From Cyanoderma ruficeps (Eukaryota; Chordata; Aves; Passeriformes; Timaliidae), in NCBI GenBank assembly GCA_008694505.1, contig VZDJ01000063.1, forward strand, positions 1 to 64,000: DNA of 64,000 nt. The letters are read 5' to 3'. Shown one piece after another: positions 11,801-25,330 of the stretch (position 1 is its first letter; each line of letters opens with the position of its first letter). The notes beneath the pieces are model-generated. The model saw only the letters and a list, made by a program, of their open reading frames with translations. It made no database searches and was not told the origin of the DNA. The position numbers and the translations under genes were made by a program.

Positions 11801-13217
11801 AGTCTGGGGACGGCAGAACTGGTGTCAAACCAGGATGAAAACCTTAAAATCCCACCAACACTCAGTGCAGAATGACACAGAACAGTCCCCTCCCCTGAGC
11901 CAATGCAGAGCTGCCTTCAGCGCCGACAGTCAGTTCAGCCGTTTGAGGCTCTGCCTCCCTCACAGCCACTCTCTGTCATCTGCATTCATTTGGTTCCTCG
12001 AGGCTTTTCCCTCTCCCTTTCTGCCAGGCTTCTGGGGAAAGCATTAAGGAGAGGCAGCACCGTGGATACTTAAGGGCAATTTTAGAAGGCTGAGCATGTT
12101 TGCCCTGGAATATTCCAGGATTTTCTATGGAGAAAGTGCACTGGTCATACACGCACCAGGTGTCAGTGCTTGTGGATTGTGTTTCACTTGGATTCTGATA
12201 GAAACTGCAATGCATGAATGGCTTGGTTTGACTCCATATGAGAACCAGATAAAGTCTTGTCTTTGCTTTGTTTCCTCTTTGCACTTCTAGACCCTTTCAA
12301 ACCACAGGCTTAAATTGATGACAGTTGTTCCCCCAGGGATCAAAAAGTCTCTTGCAAACCAGTGCAAAATCATAGCAGTGATGCTGCTGACACTGCAGAC
12401 AGAGGAGAGGCAGGGGAGAGGTGCTAAAATTCTCTCTTGCTTCCTTCCTTCCCGATCTGTCTGCCCGATTACTCCTTGACTCCTGGCCCAGAATCATGGC
12501 AAACACAGGAATCCAGCCCTCCCACTCCTGCCCCTGTGCCAGAAAACCTTCTCAGTACTATAAGGTCAGGTATTCTCTGGTTATCTGCTTCCTCATCAGA
12601 AAACTGCTTTAATGAAATGGAAATTCTTTGCAGGAAACTCTTCCATAAATAAGTCATTTTTTTGAAAGAAACATAATAGCAAACATATCTATAGGAAAGA
12701 ATGAAAGATGCTGGTTAATCATCTCATTTCAGCACTTCTAAAATGAAAAAAGAAAAAGCCACTTTGTATTTTGTTCAGAAAAGAAAGTTAACTGATACTG
12801 CAAAAAACAAAGAAAGAAAAAAATCACAAAGTCTGACCTTACGTGGGTGCAGATAGTGAAGGAACTCTTGTTCTCCTGCTCAAGGAGTCCAGACCAAACT
12901 CAGCTGAATGAACTTCATCCTTTTAATACAAAACAGGTCTTTTCCCAACCACCCTTTGACTTTTAAATACCCTTTGCTCCAAAGCCAGAGCTGGGAGCAG
13001 GCACCTTGCACAGTTTGAAATTACACCTGCTATAGGGTGAAAAATAAACAGTGTGGGAAGTTGTTAGACACTTGGTTGGCTGTCCCTAGCAGTTTTCCCT
13101 TAGGAAAGGGACATTTCCCGTAGTGTGTGACATGGTTCTGCTCACATGGCTGCCTTTGGGTAAGAGAGACTGTCAGGGGGCTGTCATGCACCATCAGGAA
13201 GAATTCAGGAAGCACTC
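5815..13217. other. Unique sequence, no gene seen
   Basis: This is a 7.4-kb single-copy stretch with no transposon I can recognise. Open frames reach 269 codons at its left edge, but that one starts in and runs through the microsatellite, and none shows a domain, signal peptide or splice-flanked structure. I see no RNA gene. Confidence 0.5.
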
Positions 13218-13394
13218 AGGAAGAATTTCTTCATGGAAATGGTTGTCAGGTGTTGGCAGGGCCTGCCCAAGGAGGTTTGGAGTCCCCATCCCTGGAGGTG
13301 TCCAAGGAACAGCTGGATGTGGCACTCAGTGCTCTGTCACAGGTTGAACTCGATGATCTTGGAGGCCTTTCCTGACCTTAATGATTCTGTGATC
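13218..13394 (+). mobile_element. CR1 LINE 3' end, sense on the plus strand
   Basis: The sequence runs through the known order of the CR1 3' end: AGGAAGAATTTCTTCATGG, CTGCCCAAGGAGGTTTGGAG, CCCATCCCTGGAGGTGTCCA, TGGATGTGGCACTCAGTGCT, GTTGAACTCGATGATCTTGG, and a terminal ATGATTCTGTGATC. It is 5'-truncated, as most CR1 copies are. A short direct duplication of CAGGAAGAATT-type words (13195-13230) overlaps its left edge. Overlapping open frames are translations of the LINE tail. One of two recent-type CR1 copies here in plus orientation. Confidence 0.9.
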
Positions 13395-16300
13395 AGGTCT
13401 GGATTCTGGTTGGCACTGGGGCAGATGTGCTTCCTGGCCCCAGTTTTTTCATTCAGATTTCTCTGTGCTTCTCATCTCACTGTCTGGGGAGAAAAAAAAA
13501 AGTGAGAAAAGAAAAAAGCAGCTCCCAACTCCAGTCCCTAAGGATATGTGAAGCTGCCTCTGTGAGGAGGTCCTGCACAACAACAAGAGAAGTTATTCAA
13601 GCCTTGGAGATGGGTTTGGTTTCACTGGCATGGATGTTAGACCACAATAAATCCTCCCTGCTGTGCTCCTGCATGTCACATGTGACAGAGGGCAGGACAG
13701 AGCCCATAGCCAAGCTGGCAGGTCCTGCGTGTCCCCTCCCTGCTACAAACATTGTGAGCACGAAGGGAACTTCCCATCCCTCAGTGGGAGAGATGGCTGA
13801 GAGCTCTGCTGCTCCCCGGGGAGGAGAGCCTTCCTGCTGCGTGCCTCTGTGTGTCTGTGTGTGTTTTTACCCTGGCAAAATCAAATCAAATCCAATCTTT
13901 CTTGGCTCATCTGCCAGGGCGTGAGGGAGCTCCCTCCTGCCTGTGCCATGAAAGACTTGTCACCCCGTGGCTCCGGAGGGGCACAGCACGAATGGCTGTG
14001 CTTTGTCCCCCGCTGTGCTTTGAAGGGGGTGGTTCTCATTCCTGTAAAGTCCTATTGTGCGGGGGTTTAATTAGCTGTGGTTTGTTCCCTCAGCAGACAC
14101 AAATGAGGTTTTAATTTTTTGCGTACCAGCTCGAGGTGGTTTTTGTTCATCGCATCGGGAGCTCTGGCTGGCCTCCCAAATCAGAAACTGCCTCCAAGAG
14201 GATGGAGAGGGCCAGACAAACCAGGGATGATATTCCAGAAGTGGCAGGATAGGCTGCAGCTTTAATATGAGCTGGGGTATTTTTGTTGTCACAAACACGT
14301 GGCACTACAGTGTGCCCTTCCTCTGCACTTGCAGTGTTCCTGTCTCCAGCAGAAAGCCCCAAATCCCAGCAAGAGGAGAGTGTGTAGATGCTGAGAGGGC
14401 TGGGGAACAAACCTAAGCCTCTCTAAATCTTTCCAGACCCTCATTTCCTTCTGCTCCTCATCACCTCTCTCCTCTCTCCCAGCACCCAGAAGCACAATGG
14501 CATTTACTTTCTCACTTAATGTCAATATTTGCTTTGCTTTGGAACTGTCTGTTTAATAATAATTCCTGAGCACAGGGGAGAGGTGAGGCCTCTGTAGCTT
14601 CAGACTGGGAAGAGTGGTCCCAACACTCACATTTTCTCTACTTTCTCCTGGGGATGGAGCAGCAAAGGGAACATTCCCAGACTTCAGGATCCTCAACCAC
14701 AGACAGCTGATTTTAGTGGAATGCCAATGCATCAGGTTCTTACTCCTGTATGTTTTCCTTGCCTCCTTTCCTTCTGTGATGAATGCTGTCTCTGAGACAG
14801 GCAGCTGCAGAGGGAGATGCAATTTCTCTTAGCTTGCCAGCCATCAATCTCCTGAACAATACCCTGCTAATGAAATGGCAATGTTATCACACGCCTGTCA
14901 CCAGCAGTAATGGGGCGGCCGTTCCAAACTCAGACCAGGCAGAGGAAAAGCAAGGAAAGCTCTGGAGTTTGTCTTCAGGCTGTGATTCCTCCTGAAGGCT
15001 TTTGACAAACTGAGCATCCTTCAGTGCAGAGCTGAGAGTCCCCAAGTGAGGTTTGCTGGCCACTTCTTCCCACTTTGCAAGGACAGAAGTGTCCATGGAT
15101 GGTCAGCCACTGTCCTGTAGGACCACGCTGAGTTTCCATCTGAATTCACCATGTGGGCGCCTGTGCTCATCCAAGGAGCCACCTCCTCCTGTCTCCTTTG
15201 GGAACTGGCATCACCAAGTGGGCAAGAAAGTCCTTGATGCTTCTTCCTTTGAAAAGCAAGTGGTTTTTAAGTGGATAGACACTTCCCCGACCTGTTACTA
15301 TTCCACCTCCTGCTTTTCCTCACTTGGACCTCTTCAGATTAGACAGCAAAGAGCTCATTGAGTGGCATTTTGTCCCTGAGGCCCTTCTGTCCACGATTTC
15401 AGTGAATCCCAAGGCACAAAGCACAACGACAAGGCTTTCTGCTTTGCATGGCGTGGTGTTTTGTGCTGAGAGATTCTCTGCAGCCTGCTGAGGTGTTGGG
15501 GACACACCTGGAACTTGCAGGAGGTTTTTGATCAAAGCAGAGGTGTTACCTGGGCCTTGTGTCATGGGGCAGCCTCTCCTTGAATGGTGAAGGACTTCCA
15601 CTTAAAATAAAAGCCTTGGATGTGTGAACAGATGGTAGCAGCTACTTGGAGGGAATGAGAGATGAGGGGAAGTTACCAGAGGGACAATCTTTCTAAAACT
15701 TAGGGCTGCCTCCAGACAGGAAAGGTGAGCTACCCTGCAGGTCTCACCCTGCTTTGGATCATGCTGAGAAAACACCTGTGGTTTCTGTGCAGGATCATCA
15801 GGAGAAACTCCAGCTGGTTCCCCAGGTTCCCCACAGCCAGATGAGGCACTGAGAGGCTGAGCAAAGCCTGAGCCTTTCTCTTTTCTGAGCCTGATCTCTG
15901 CTCAGCATCCCGCAGCATCGTCCTCCTGTTGCCTGGATTAACACTGGGGAAGAGGATGACACCTCCAAACTGTGAGAACTGCCAGGAATGAGGTGTTTGG
16001 AGCACTTCCTTCTGTGTCTGGCAGGTACAAGTGAAGCTGAGGGTGCCAGAGGGGTGCAGAAATTAAAAAAACTTGTGCAAATCTCCTCGGTGCATCCAAG
16101 GTCACTGAGGTTCCCAGGATTTCTCTGTAGCAGGTGGATGCAGCCTGATTGCTTCATCCTTTAGAAATCATGGTTTACATGACTGCTCCCATTCTAGCTC
16201 CTGGCTGGAAAAATTATTCTTTTTTAGTAATAATTGTCACTGAACACTGAAAAACAACCATGAGAAATGACCAGAATATAACCTCTTGAGAGTGCCGTAA

Positions 16301-19300
16301 AAATTTTTGTTGTTTATTTACTTAAGGGGGGAAAAAAAAAAAAGAAAACTCAAAGAGAAGAGTAAGAAATCTAAGGCTCTGCAATGAGAGGAAAAATGCA
16401 ATTTACTTTTTAAAGCTCTTTCTGATTTTAAAGTGATATACGGAAAAATATAAATGGTTCTAGAAAACTTCACCAAATAATAGAGAGAAGAGAAAATAAC
16501 TGCAGTGAAGGGCAGTATATTGAGGGTCATATCTGCCTCCATCTCCAGTAAAACAATATTTGCTGCAACAAAAGCAGGGGTATTTTAGTTATTTATTGTC
16601 GTGTCAGCTACAAAATATTAAGGAAGTAAAAAACATTTTAATTTATCCCGGATGAAGTCTGGTGGCCGAGAGACTGCCCAGGAGCATCAGACTTGAATGC
16701 ACAAACAAGGAGGGATGAGGAGAGCAGGAAAAGCTTTTGAATAGGGAAGTGGGACTGGTCCTTTTCCTTGAAGCTGGTCCAGGGAGCGCAAGGAAAAAAT
16801 GGTGAAATGTCACAGCACCTGCTGGGAGAGGGCTGGGCTCCCTCAGACCCTGTCACACCGCAGGGAGACAATAATAAGCAAGATTTCAGCACCAGAAATC
16901 CACCACCTTTTGGAAACTGAGTGGTGTCAGCTCTTCCTCACCCCAGCGTGTGCACTGAAGGTTCAGAGCCTTTCACAATCCAGCCCACGAATAATCTTGT
17001 CCCTTTTATGTCTCCTCTTCACACAGCTGGTATTTGTCATTCGCACATTTTATTAGTCTTTGTTCCCCACCCCCAGTAAAAAAAAAAAAAAATTAATAAA
17101 ATGCCAGAACACATACTGAGCAGAAGAACAAATTGTTAATGCAGTCATTAAACAAATACACCTTTCCTCCAGTCTTTGGATGGAAATTAATTACCCTGCT
17201 GGAACTGAAACCTGGATGTGTGCTTTGACTGACAGCTGGGGGTTGTGTCTGGAGCCTTTTTTAGAGGTTGGAATCAGAAATCTGAATTCTGACCCCTTTT
17301 TCAGTCATGAGGAAGGTGATGGCAGGACTCTGAAGGACTCTGAGGAGGGATGAGACAACGGATCGTGGGAGCTGGGTTCACTGTCCAAGAGCAGGATCAA
17401 GAAGTTGCCAAGCCCCACAAGCAACTTGTGGGATTTCTTCTTGGCTGGAGGCAAAAGCCTGGCCTAGCTGAGTCATAATTAACATCAGTTCCCTCTTCCT
17501 GCCTCCCACTGCCCATGGGAGGGGAGGATCCCACTTTAGCCTGGAAATTAAACCCCCTTAGTCCCAACCAGGTGCATCACCCTGTGAAAAAACACAGCCC
17601 CACAGATGTGCCTGCTGCCACAGCCCGGTGCCTTGGGGACGCTTACAGGACATGTAATTGCTCTGTCCCATGATCTGGGTGCATTACTAGTCCAGGAGCA
17701 TGAGATAATGAACCTTTTAGCTGGGAGTAAAGAGGGAGAAAGAAAGAGAATGAATGAGCTGGGCAAGAGAGAATGACTGAGGATTCGGTTAGTTAATAAA
17801 GGGATTGCAGAAAGCAAGGTGAAGAGACAGTGGTAATTTTATGCACTGCCAGTCAGGCCCATTTGTCCTGGGAGCAGCTCCAATTTCTCTCTGAGCTGTT
17901 CTTTTTTCTTTAGAAATGGAGCTGTGAAAGGGGAAGAAAAAAAAACCCCTCCCTGATTAAAATCAGCACCCAAAGTGACAAGGAAAAAAGCCATTTTAAT
18001 CTCCACATCCATAGATGGATCTTCTCCCAAATAAGTGGAACAAAAGGGAATTCAGAATATTGGCCAGTCTTACACAGCACAGGCTGAAATCATCCAGACT
18101 CTGATGGAAGTCTTGTCATATCCCAGCCCTAACCACAAAACAAAGCCAAATTTCATCTTTACAACTATTAATTCCCACTCATACATGAATGTCTCTGCTC
18201 CGCCCTCACCCACTCCCCATTCATTCATGGCCATTTAAGAATAAGCCTCCCTTAAACCCCTAATTAGCGCTGCAATTTTGATGTTTTAGCTCTACAACTG
18301 GTTCAAATCTTCCTCCTGTTATTAAATATTCCTAATACTGCATCACAACTCCTAACCCCTGAGCTGAGGCCAGAGAAAGACAGAACTGGGTATCTATTGC
18401 TTTTAAACTCAGCTTTTACCAGATACTTGAGCATCAAGGGGCAGTGAGATGTACTTGTCCCATAGAACTTTAATTTCTGTTTGAAGAGAAAGGAAAGTTA
18501 TTTGGGCAAGACAGCAAGGAAGGGCATTCCTGTGTTTATAAACAGGCAAGGATTGTCCCTTGCAGTCAACAGGAACCTGTGAAAAGGTTGGTTTTACTTT
18601 AAGACCACAGGATGAGGGGCATAAATAGGAAAGTGTGAGTGTTAAATTCTGCCCGAGTTGTCCTTGGATGGGACGTTTTTGCATCAGGTCTCTGGGCAGG
18701 TGGATGTGCTCACCTATAAATTCCACTTCCCCTCAAGCTGGCCTGGTGGCAGGGCTCCTGAGCTGTTTGTGCACATCCAGGTCAGGCTTTTGACCTCAAC
18801 ACAAATGCCCTGACCAGCCATGGCAGCGCTTGGTGCGAGGATGAGTGAGCACATAAATCACAATCTCTGTCTGCATGCAGGTGCAAGATGCTAACACAGG
18901 AGTATTTCTGCTGCAGGAGTCCATTGCCTTGTTTTATCCTGCCCTGTCCATCCCCAGTTTGGCCACTGGTCAGTGTGGGTGGCAGCTGAGGCAGGAAATG
19001 AGAACACTCAGCGCTCTTAGGGCTTTCAGGGATTGTCTCCAAGGGAACAAACAGAAAGGTCCAGGGCCAAAACCAGAGCAGCTCTTAAAGAGGATTTAAT
19101 CTGATGTGGGCTGCCCCTAAGCACACAGTCTTGCACAAGAGGCCGAGAGTGTTCATAAGTCTGTTTAACCTCTCTTAACTCCCTTGCCTTTCCCCCTTTA
19201 ACTGGATGAGCACAACTGCCTCGTTCTGGTCCTGACGGCTTGAGTGCAAAAAGTGGGGTGGGATTTTTCCTCAAGGAAGGCACCAGCAGCGTGTGCCCTT

Positions 19301-22300
19301 TCCTCAGGGGCACGAGGATATAAACCACTCATCAGCAAGCCAAAGGCTTTTATTTTTGTGTCAATATACTTGGAGATGAGACATGTGGAGGCTGAGAAAT
19401 GCAGGCAAGCAGAGTTTTGTCAGCCAGGAGGATGTTAATGTGAGGAGCAGCAAAATCAGGGGGTTTGTGTGATGCGGTTCAGGTTCCAGTGGACTTTGAG
19501 TCCCCTCTTTTATCAGCCGTGGTGTCCTTGAGTGGAGGCTGCAGCTCAGCTCAGTTCAGTCCTGGCACTGAGGCCCTGTGATTGCATTACAGGGAATTAT
19601 CAGGTGGCTGCACCTGGCTTAGAGAGCTCCAAGAAGGCACAGGGGTGCAAAAGGGAAGGCAAAGCACCGGTGGTTTATGAAATTAAAGAGTTCACGAGTG
19701 CCAAATACACATGCTAGAGTGGAACTGAGAAATGGAAGAGGTCTCAGCAACACCTTATCAGGAGGTAGGACAAGGAAATTGGAGTTGAAAGCGCTGTAGT
19801 GCCTGATTTGCTATCTCTCCTCTGCACCTTGGCTGTAGGTTGTGCCTTTAGAGGTTTGTTAGGCAACTTGGGGAGAAATACTTTGTGTGTGTTCAGTGGG
19901 TTCAGCTTGCAGAGGCCTTAGTATGCACGAGGTGGAAAATCTGTCTGGAGAGATGGGATCCAGTGTCCCTTGTACCCTACAACAAACACAAACACAGGGG
20001 GGAAAAGGACAAAAACCGTAACATAGGCTTCACGCAGCTTTTTTTGGAGATGGAGGATAAATTCTCCCCTGCACTTCCCCCTGAGCCCGTGTGCCTGTAA
20101 ACACAAGTGGTGTTTGTATTGGAAATGTTATTGAGGGGAACAATTCCTGTTTGAAGGAACCTGGCTGCTGCCTCCATGGGAGAGAGGCTGAGCAGGGGGT
20201 CAGGGCTTTTCTGGTGTGCAGTGTATGGAGAAAGAAAGGAGAGGCCAGAATCCCTCTGGAATACAAGACCCTGCTCTTCCTGAGGGAAGGGGAGGCAGTG
20301 CTTGGCCAGACCTGAGAAGGAAGCTGACAGAATCCAAGAGATCCAAGTGCCTGTGGTAGGTACCAGCTGATGAGGAGACCTGCTGGGCCAGAACTCAGAT
20401 GCTTTTAACACAGGAAAATCTGAGGAGGTCAAAATCCTTAAACGGTGCTGCCAGAAAAACAGAGATTTCATTTTCTGTGCTATAAATATGGCTCAGTTTC
20501 CTGCTTTTACCTCGAGACTGTGCTGCCAATAGGGTCATGGAGGCAGATCAGGTTCTCCTTTGGTTTCCTCTATCTCCACTCTTTCCTCAAAGGAAAAAAA
20601 ACTGGACAACCTTTTGATATTGCCTGAAAAACCTGATATTGCCGCGTTGTCAGGCTCTGGTTGCAAGTACAACGTGGGTCTGGTCCTGTAGCTGCTGGTG
20701 CAGCTTGGAGATGCTCAGCAATAATATCACGACTTGCTGGCAACGGCACAACAGGAAATTGGAGTAGTAAAATATTTCCCTCCTCGCTGCGTCCCATTTA
20801 CATGTTCATAATGGAGGTTTTTAAGGCCCTAATGACAAGGAATGCTCGTTGCTGAGAGAGGATGATTGAAGCAGAGCCCTGGTGATTGCAGGCAGCGAGG
20901 AAGGGATGTTAATTACACCGAAGGAAGCAGGAGGGCAGCACAGCTGGCGTGGCTGCTGTTTGCCACCCGGGGATGGCGGCTGTCCTTGTCCCCTGATCCT
21001 GGCACAGATGTGCTCACCCACCCTCTCCAGACCTTTTTCCTCAGAAGGAAAAAAGCAAAGGAAAAAACCCCAAACAAACAAAAAATAATCTCCTCCCAGC
21101 TGCAGCCTGCAACAGGAGTGAGCTGAATTTGTGCGTGGAACAAAACTGCTGGAGTATTGAGCAGTGCCCAGAGCAAGAACAAAGATGCTCAGGAGAGGCA
21201 AAAAGAGGGAAAGAGCCCTGGAGACACGGTTGAGGGCTCAGCCTGTTCAGCGAGGTGGGCCGAGGAGTGAACTGATGTGGTGCAGATTAAGGAGCTTCTG
21301 TTGGGTGCATATGAATCAGAGGCAGCCTTTGAAGCCGTGCAGAGGATGCTGTGGTTGTTTCATCTCTGGCAGCCAAGTTGTCTCCAAATTCTGCTTTCTG
21401 CCACCTTGCTGGTGGAGCAATGCCCCGGGGAGGTTTCTCCTCGGATGAAAATCTCTATCTGCATTCCTGGGAGATTATAGGGCAGGGTACTGCTATAGAA
21501 GTGGAGTTTGAGGAGTTGTGCACTTGGTGACAAAAGAGAGAGAGAGAAAAGAAAGAGATAAAGGAGACCCCATGAATATAATTCAGCATAACAGAAAATT
21601 GCAGCGAAAGGAGTAATGGAAAGATGCATAAAAGAACAAATGAGAAAAGAAGTCCTTAGCAATTGCATAGAGCCTAATTTAAGCAGAGTATTCCTGATAT
21701 TTCCTCTTTAAATAAATAAAACAGCAGAGCCCAAAGTGTTTGAGTTTTTCCCAGTCAAAGCCTTGGTATCAAACTTTCATCTATTTTTGACAGAGCAATT
21801 AAAGGGAGGGATACAGGCTCTGAAATGTAGCCAAAAGGAGTAGACTGAATATTTAATACAGTTCCAGGCTTTGAAAGTCCCAACAAACCAGTGGAATGGG
21901 GAAGCTGGTGACAGTTTAATCTTAACAAGGAAAGGGAGGGAAAAAACCCTTTATTCCTGCCAGCAAGGATGGCAGGGAAACACAAACTGGATGGGAAACA
22001 GGCAGCACCTTTCCAGATTGTCTTCTTGGATGTCATAATTGCATTTCTCAAATGGTGTTTGATGGAGAGGGAAGTGGATCTTCCCACCGATCTGGAAAAA
22101 TAAGTGTGGGGCTCTCTGAGATTGTTTTCCATAGTGGTAAAGGAATAAAAAATTAATTTAGGGCTGAGGACAATCTCCTGGTCTGCAGCTTCTGCTCAGC
22201 AGCTGGAAGGGGGTGAAGGGAGAGCTGGGGAGTTGAATATGGAGTTAAACATGCAGGTTAGCTCGGCTGCCAGGGCTAAACCTACTCATTAAAGGGATTA

Positions 22301-23754
22301 GCCAGCAGCCCTGACTGGATTTAGGAGGGTGGCTGTTGCTATCAATAAGTAATCCTGTCTCCAATCCTCTCTGGTGGCTTGGGAAAGACAGGGAGCAGAG
22401 GGAGGGTGGGAGGGAAGGAGGGACGGTAAGGAATGAGAGGGATAATTTAAGGGAAATGCTGAAGGCAGGGGAAAAACTCATCACTGGGAGGGCATGGCTT
22501 GCTGAGGAGTGAAATATTCCTTCTCCCTGTGCTCTGGTGAGGGTCGTGGCAGCTCTGGAATGGGGCTCCTCTTCCTCACTCTGTACAACCCTCCAAGGCA
22601 GACTTGCTGGAACAGGATTGTGCTGTTTGGTGATGGGGAGATTGAATTTTGATTAGCTCTGACACAGTCTCTTATAACCTTTTCATTAGAAAATTACCTT
22701 TAATAGAAATTGTTCTGACACCTCAGCAGCTTTTCCCCCTAATTCATTACAGACTCTCTCGTGGTGGGAAGGGAGGGAGGGAAATGGAAAAGTGCCTCTG
22801 TTTTTTCTACTTGCATATTTATTAATCCATTTACAGTATAATCCATCCCCTGTTTACCTACTGACCTATTTGCTGACTTGTCTGTCTGTTCCTCTGCCTG
22901 CAGTATCCATCCAAACAGGGGATATCCGCCTTCTTCCTCTGAATTAAAATCCAGCTCTCCTTTTTCCTGTGAAATGCAATTTTTTGGAAGATACATTGTT
23001 TTGGGGCGACTGCAATATTTCTTTCCAGTTTTGCCTTGAGAAGATAATAGTATAAAAGTCATGTTCTGACTTAAAATGAAAAACGAAGGTGTTCCTTTCT
23101 AACAATGTTTCAAAACTGTGCTTCTGCTTTATCCAAAGGTATCTCTGCCTAATTTTTAATCAAAATTCCCACCCAGCTGATGGGTGTTGGAGGCAAAAGA
23201 AGCAGAGCAGGGATGGAAAATGTCCTCATGTTCTCATCCAGCATCAAAACCCAGCTGATACCATGTACAACACGGAGCAAATCGTGTCATCTCCTCCTCT
23301 CCCCAGATCTGTGTGATGGGAAAGGAAGACCAGGTGTGGGAACATAAGGAATAATAGTTATTTGCAGAGCTCTTTGAGATCCTAAAAGGGAAAACTCTGG
23401 AGAGATGTAAAGTATTATTGAAAGGGCTGTAAGTTCTTTTCAGGCAGTTAAAGGGATAATAAATTCATTGCCCAGGAGATCTGGTAGTCAAAGTTCTGTG
23501 CAGAACGTGGCAAAAAGGGAAGACTTTGGGAGACTTTTGGGCACTGAGCAGGAGGACAGTAAAGCCAGGCTTATCAAGTTAAGTCTTATCTTGGTTCTGG
23601 GTTAAAATCAATTTTGTTGTTTCAGCAGCCCTTTCGTAATGCTCTAAATGTGTCTGGAGCTTGAGAATTTGAGCAGTTTTTGGTATTTAATCACATTTCA
23701 GTCAGGTATTTGGGCCTAATTTCTCATCTGATTTTCTTTGGCTTCATCTTGAAG
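13395..23754. other. Unique sequence, no gene seen
   Basis: This is over 10 kb of single-copy DNA. It contains A runs at 16332-16343 and 17078-17092, a purine-rich GA tract at 21535-21560, and some AT-rich stretches (16200-16640, 17060-17200, 21480-21720) that could hold regulatory sequence. No transposon, exon or RNA gene is recognised. Confidence 0.5.
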
Positions 23755-24560
23755 TCATTGGGCTGTCTCTTCTATTTTATTTTTTTTCCCCAGATTAACA
23801 AGGCCTTTAGTACCTGCTATTGTCTCCCCACAAAGGCTTTTATCTGCTCTAGTCAAGTCACTTCTCAATCTCTGATAAACTGAAAAGATTGAGCTCTCTC
23901 TGCCACCCTCCAGGGAGGATGGATCAGTGCTCTCACCGTACTCTGCATTTGCCTTTGATCTTTTCCAGGGAAAGCCCTGTCCACACACCAGCCCCTCCTG
24001 TTCTCTCTCCCGGAACAATCTCCCCTCCCTTTTTAAAAAATATTTTCTTTGCCATATTCCTCTCCTTAGATCTTCGGGGCTCCCTGCAAATTTCATTAGG
24101 ATTAATTTAATTCTTCATATCAAGATTATTGAGGGGAATTGAGTCCAAGGCTGGAAATGTGTTAAAGCTCCACTTGTGCCTCTCTCTTTCTCTCCCGTGT
24201 CGTCTCCTCCATGGGCACCATCAGAAATAGGATTCTTAATCCATTTACCACGTGCTTCACTGATATCACATAACACTAATTTTTTAATCAGAAGGTTGTG
24301 AGATACAAAGTCAAACATCTTACAACAGCTAAATATATTATATCTTTGCAGTTACCCTTATCAACCAAACTTGTAATCTCATCAAAGAATGAAATCAGAT
24401 TTGACTGACAAGACCTATTTTCCATAAAACGATGTTGACTGATGTTAATTATATCTCTGCCCTTTAATTCTTTATCAATTGAATCATATATCAGCTTTTC
24501 CGATCGCTTTGCCAGGGACAGATGTTGGCTGGCCTAGATTCCCTGCCCCGGCTCTGAAAT
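23755..24560 (-). mobile_element. Ancient CR1/L3-type LINE remnant with decayed reverse transcriptase
   Basis: Read on the minus strand, 24353-24517 translates to Glu-Lys-Leu-Ile-Tyr-Asp-Ser-Ile, then SQHRFMENRSCQSNLISFFD and EITSLVDKG. These are hallmark N-terminal fingers-region residues of CR1-clade reverse transcriptases. Just upstream, 24484-24560 gives GNLGQPTSVPGK, a worn form of the family's GNYRP(I/V)SLTSVPGK block, in a shifted frame. Downstream, after another frameshift, 24220-24318 gives FDFVSHNLLIKKL, the remnant of the FDxVSHNLL motif next to the first catalytic aspartate block, which is itself lost. The stretch 23755-24110 gives FSVYQRLRSDLTRADKSL, like the C-terminal FSLxKRRLRSDL region. 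The GVPQG and YADD blocks are absent, so there is an internal deletion or heavy decay. It is inactive. It is older than the CR1 tails elsewhere in the window. The 24350-24560 part is secure, and the 23755-24110 part less so. Confidence 0.75.
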
Positions 24561-24820
24561 CAGGCGCCGGCTTTGCTTTTCCTGCTGCAATTCCCTTCCT
24601 TTCCCAGGGAGCTGGGGAGGTGTGAGCTCTCACCCTGCGCATCCTCACCGCCCATTCCCGGCCCGTTTTCACTCTGCTGGGGCCGGGATTTGTGGAGTGA
24701 GGGTTTGTGTAAAGTTGTGAGTCCCTTTCCCGGGGAGCAGGCGCGTCCCTGGGATGCTGCGGTGCTGCCGCAGCCTCTCCCGTGAGTTTGCAGACATCAG
24801 AAGCAATCATCGCTCTCCTG
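24561..24820. other. GC- and CpG-richer stretch, unassigned
   Basis: A short GC-rich stretch with scattered CpGs (GGCGCCGG at about 24562, CGGCCCG at about 24658, GGCGCG at about 24740) adjoins the old CR1 remnant. It is too short and CpG-poor for a clear CpG island. A minus-strand frame (24484-24810) crosses from here into the reverse-transcriptase relic, which suggests chance. It could be a regulatory element or a decayed part of the insertion. Confidence 0.25.
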
Positions 24821-24829
24821 CTGCCTGAC

Positions 24830-25330
24830 AGTGTCGGATTTTCTCACATCTCCTGATAAGAACTAACCTAGCATTTTACAACTGTATATCTGAAATTAGT
24901 AGCAGCTTAATCTCCCTCTGCTGGATCACTCAGAGGTGTAATTGTGCAGAAAAAAAGGGTATTAAAATGCAAAACGCTCTCCTATACTTCTTCCTGTTAA
25001 ATCCCGTCTTCCTTCTATTCTTTTTTTTTTTCTTTTTACAAGAGGGCTTTTACTTTTTGCCTTCCCCCCATGTGTGTGTCTGTGTGTCTTCATAAAGAGA
25101 ACGAGCTGGGCACGCAGAGAGAATAATTTCTATTTCTACATAAATCTCAGGAATGAATACTTAAATACAAGCAAAAAATACATTCTTACACCTTTAATTT
25201 CCTCTCTATGAAGTATAATAAAAAAGCCTGATTATTTTTAATTCTTCCCTTTAATAATTCAGCAGTGGAGTGATTTAAAGCTGGGGACGATAATTACCTT
25301 TTCACTTTCCTGGTAAATGGAGTTTTAATA
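24830..25330. other. AT-rich candidate conserved non-coding block
   Basis: The block is dense in homeodomain-like TAAT/ATTA words, with TAATAATTC and GATAATTACC near its right end. It includes a T run at 25021-25031 and a TG-rich tract at 25071-25088. There is no repeat family and no open frame of note. Function is inferred from texture only. Confidence 0.25.

Noticed and set aside
22839..22960. Possible acceptor site (pyrimidine tract then CTGCAG) followed by an exon
   Set aside because: The frame after it closes after about a dozen codons and no donor or homologue is recognised.
24561..24820. CpG island promoter
   Set aside because: CpGs are scattered and the stretch is short; no first exon or core promoter element can be identified.
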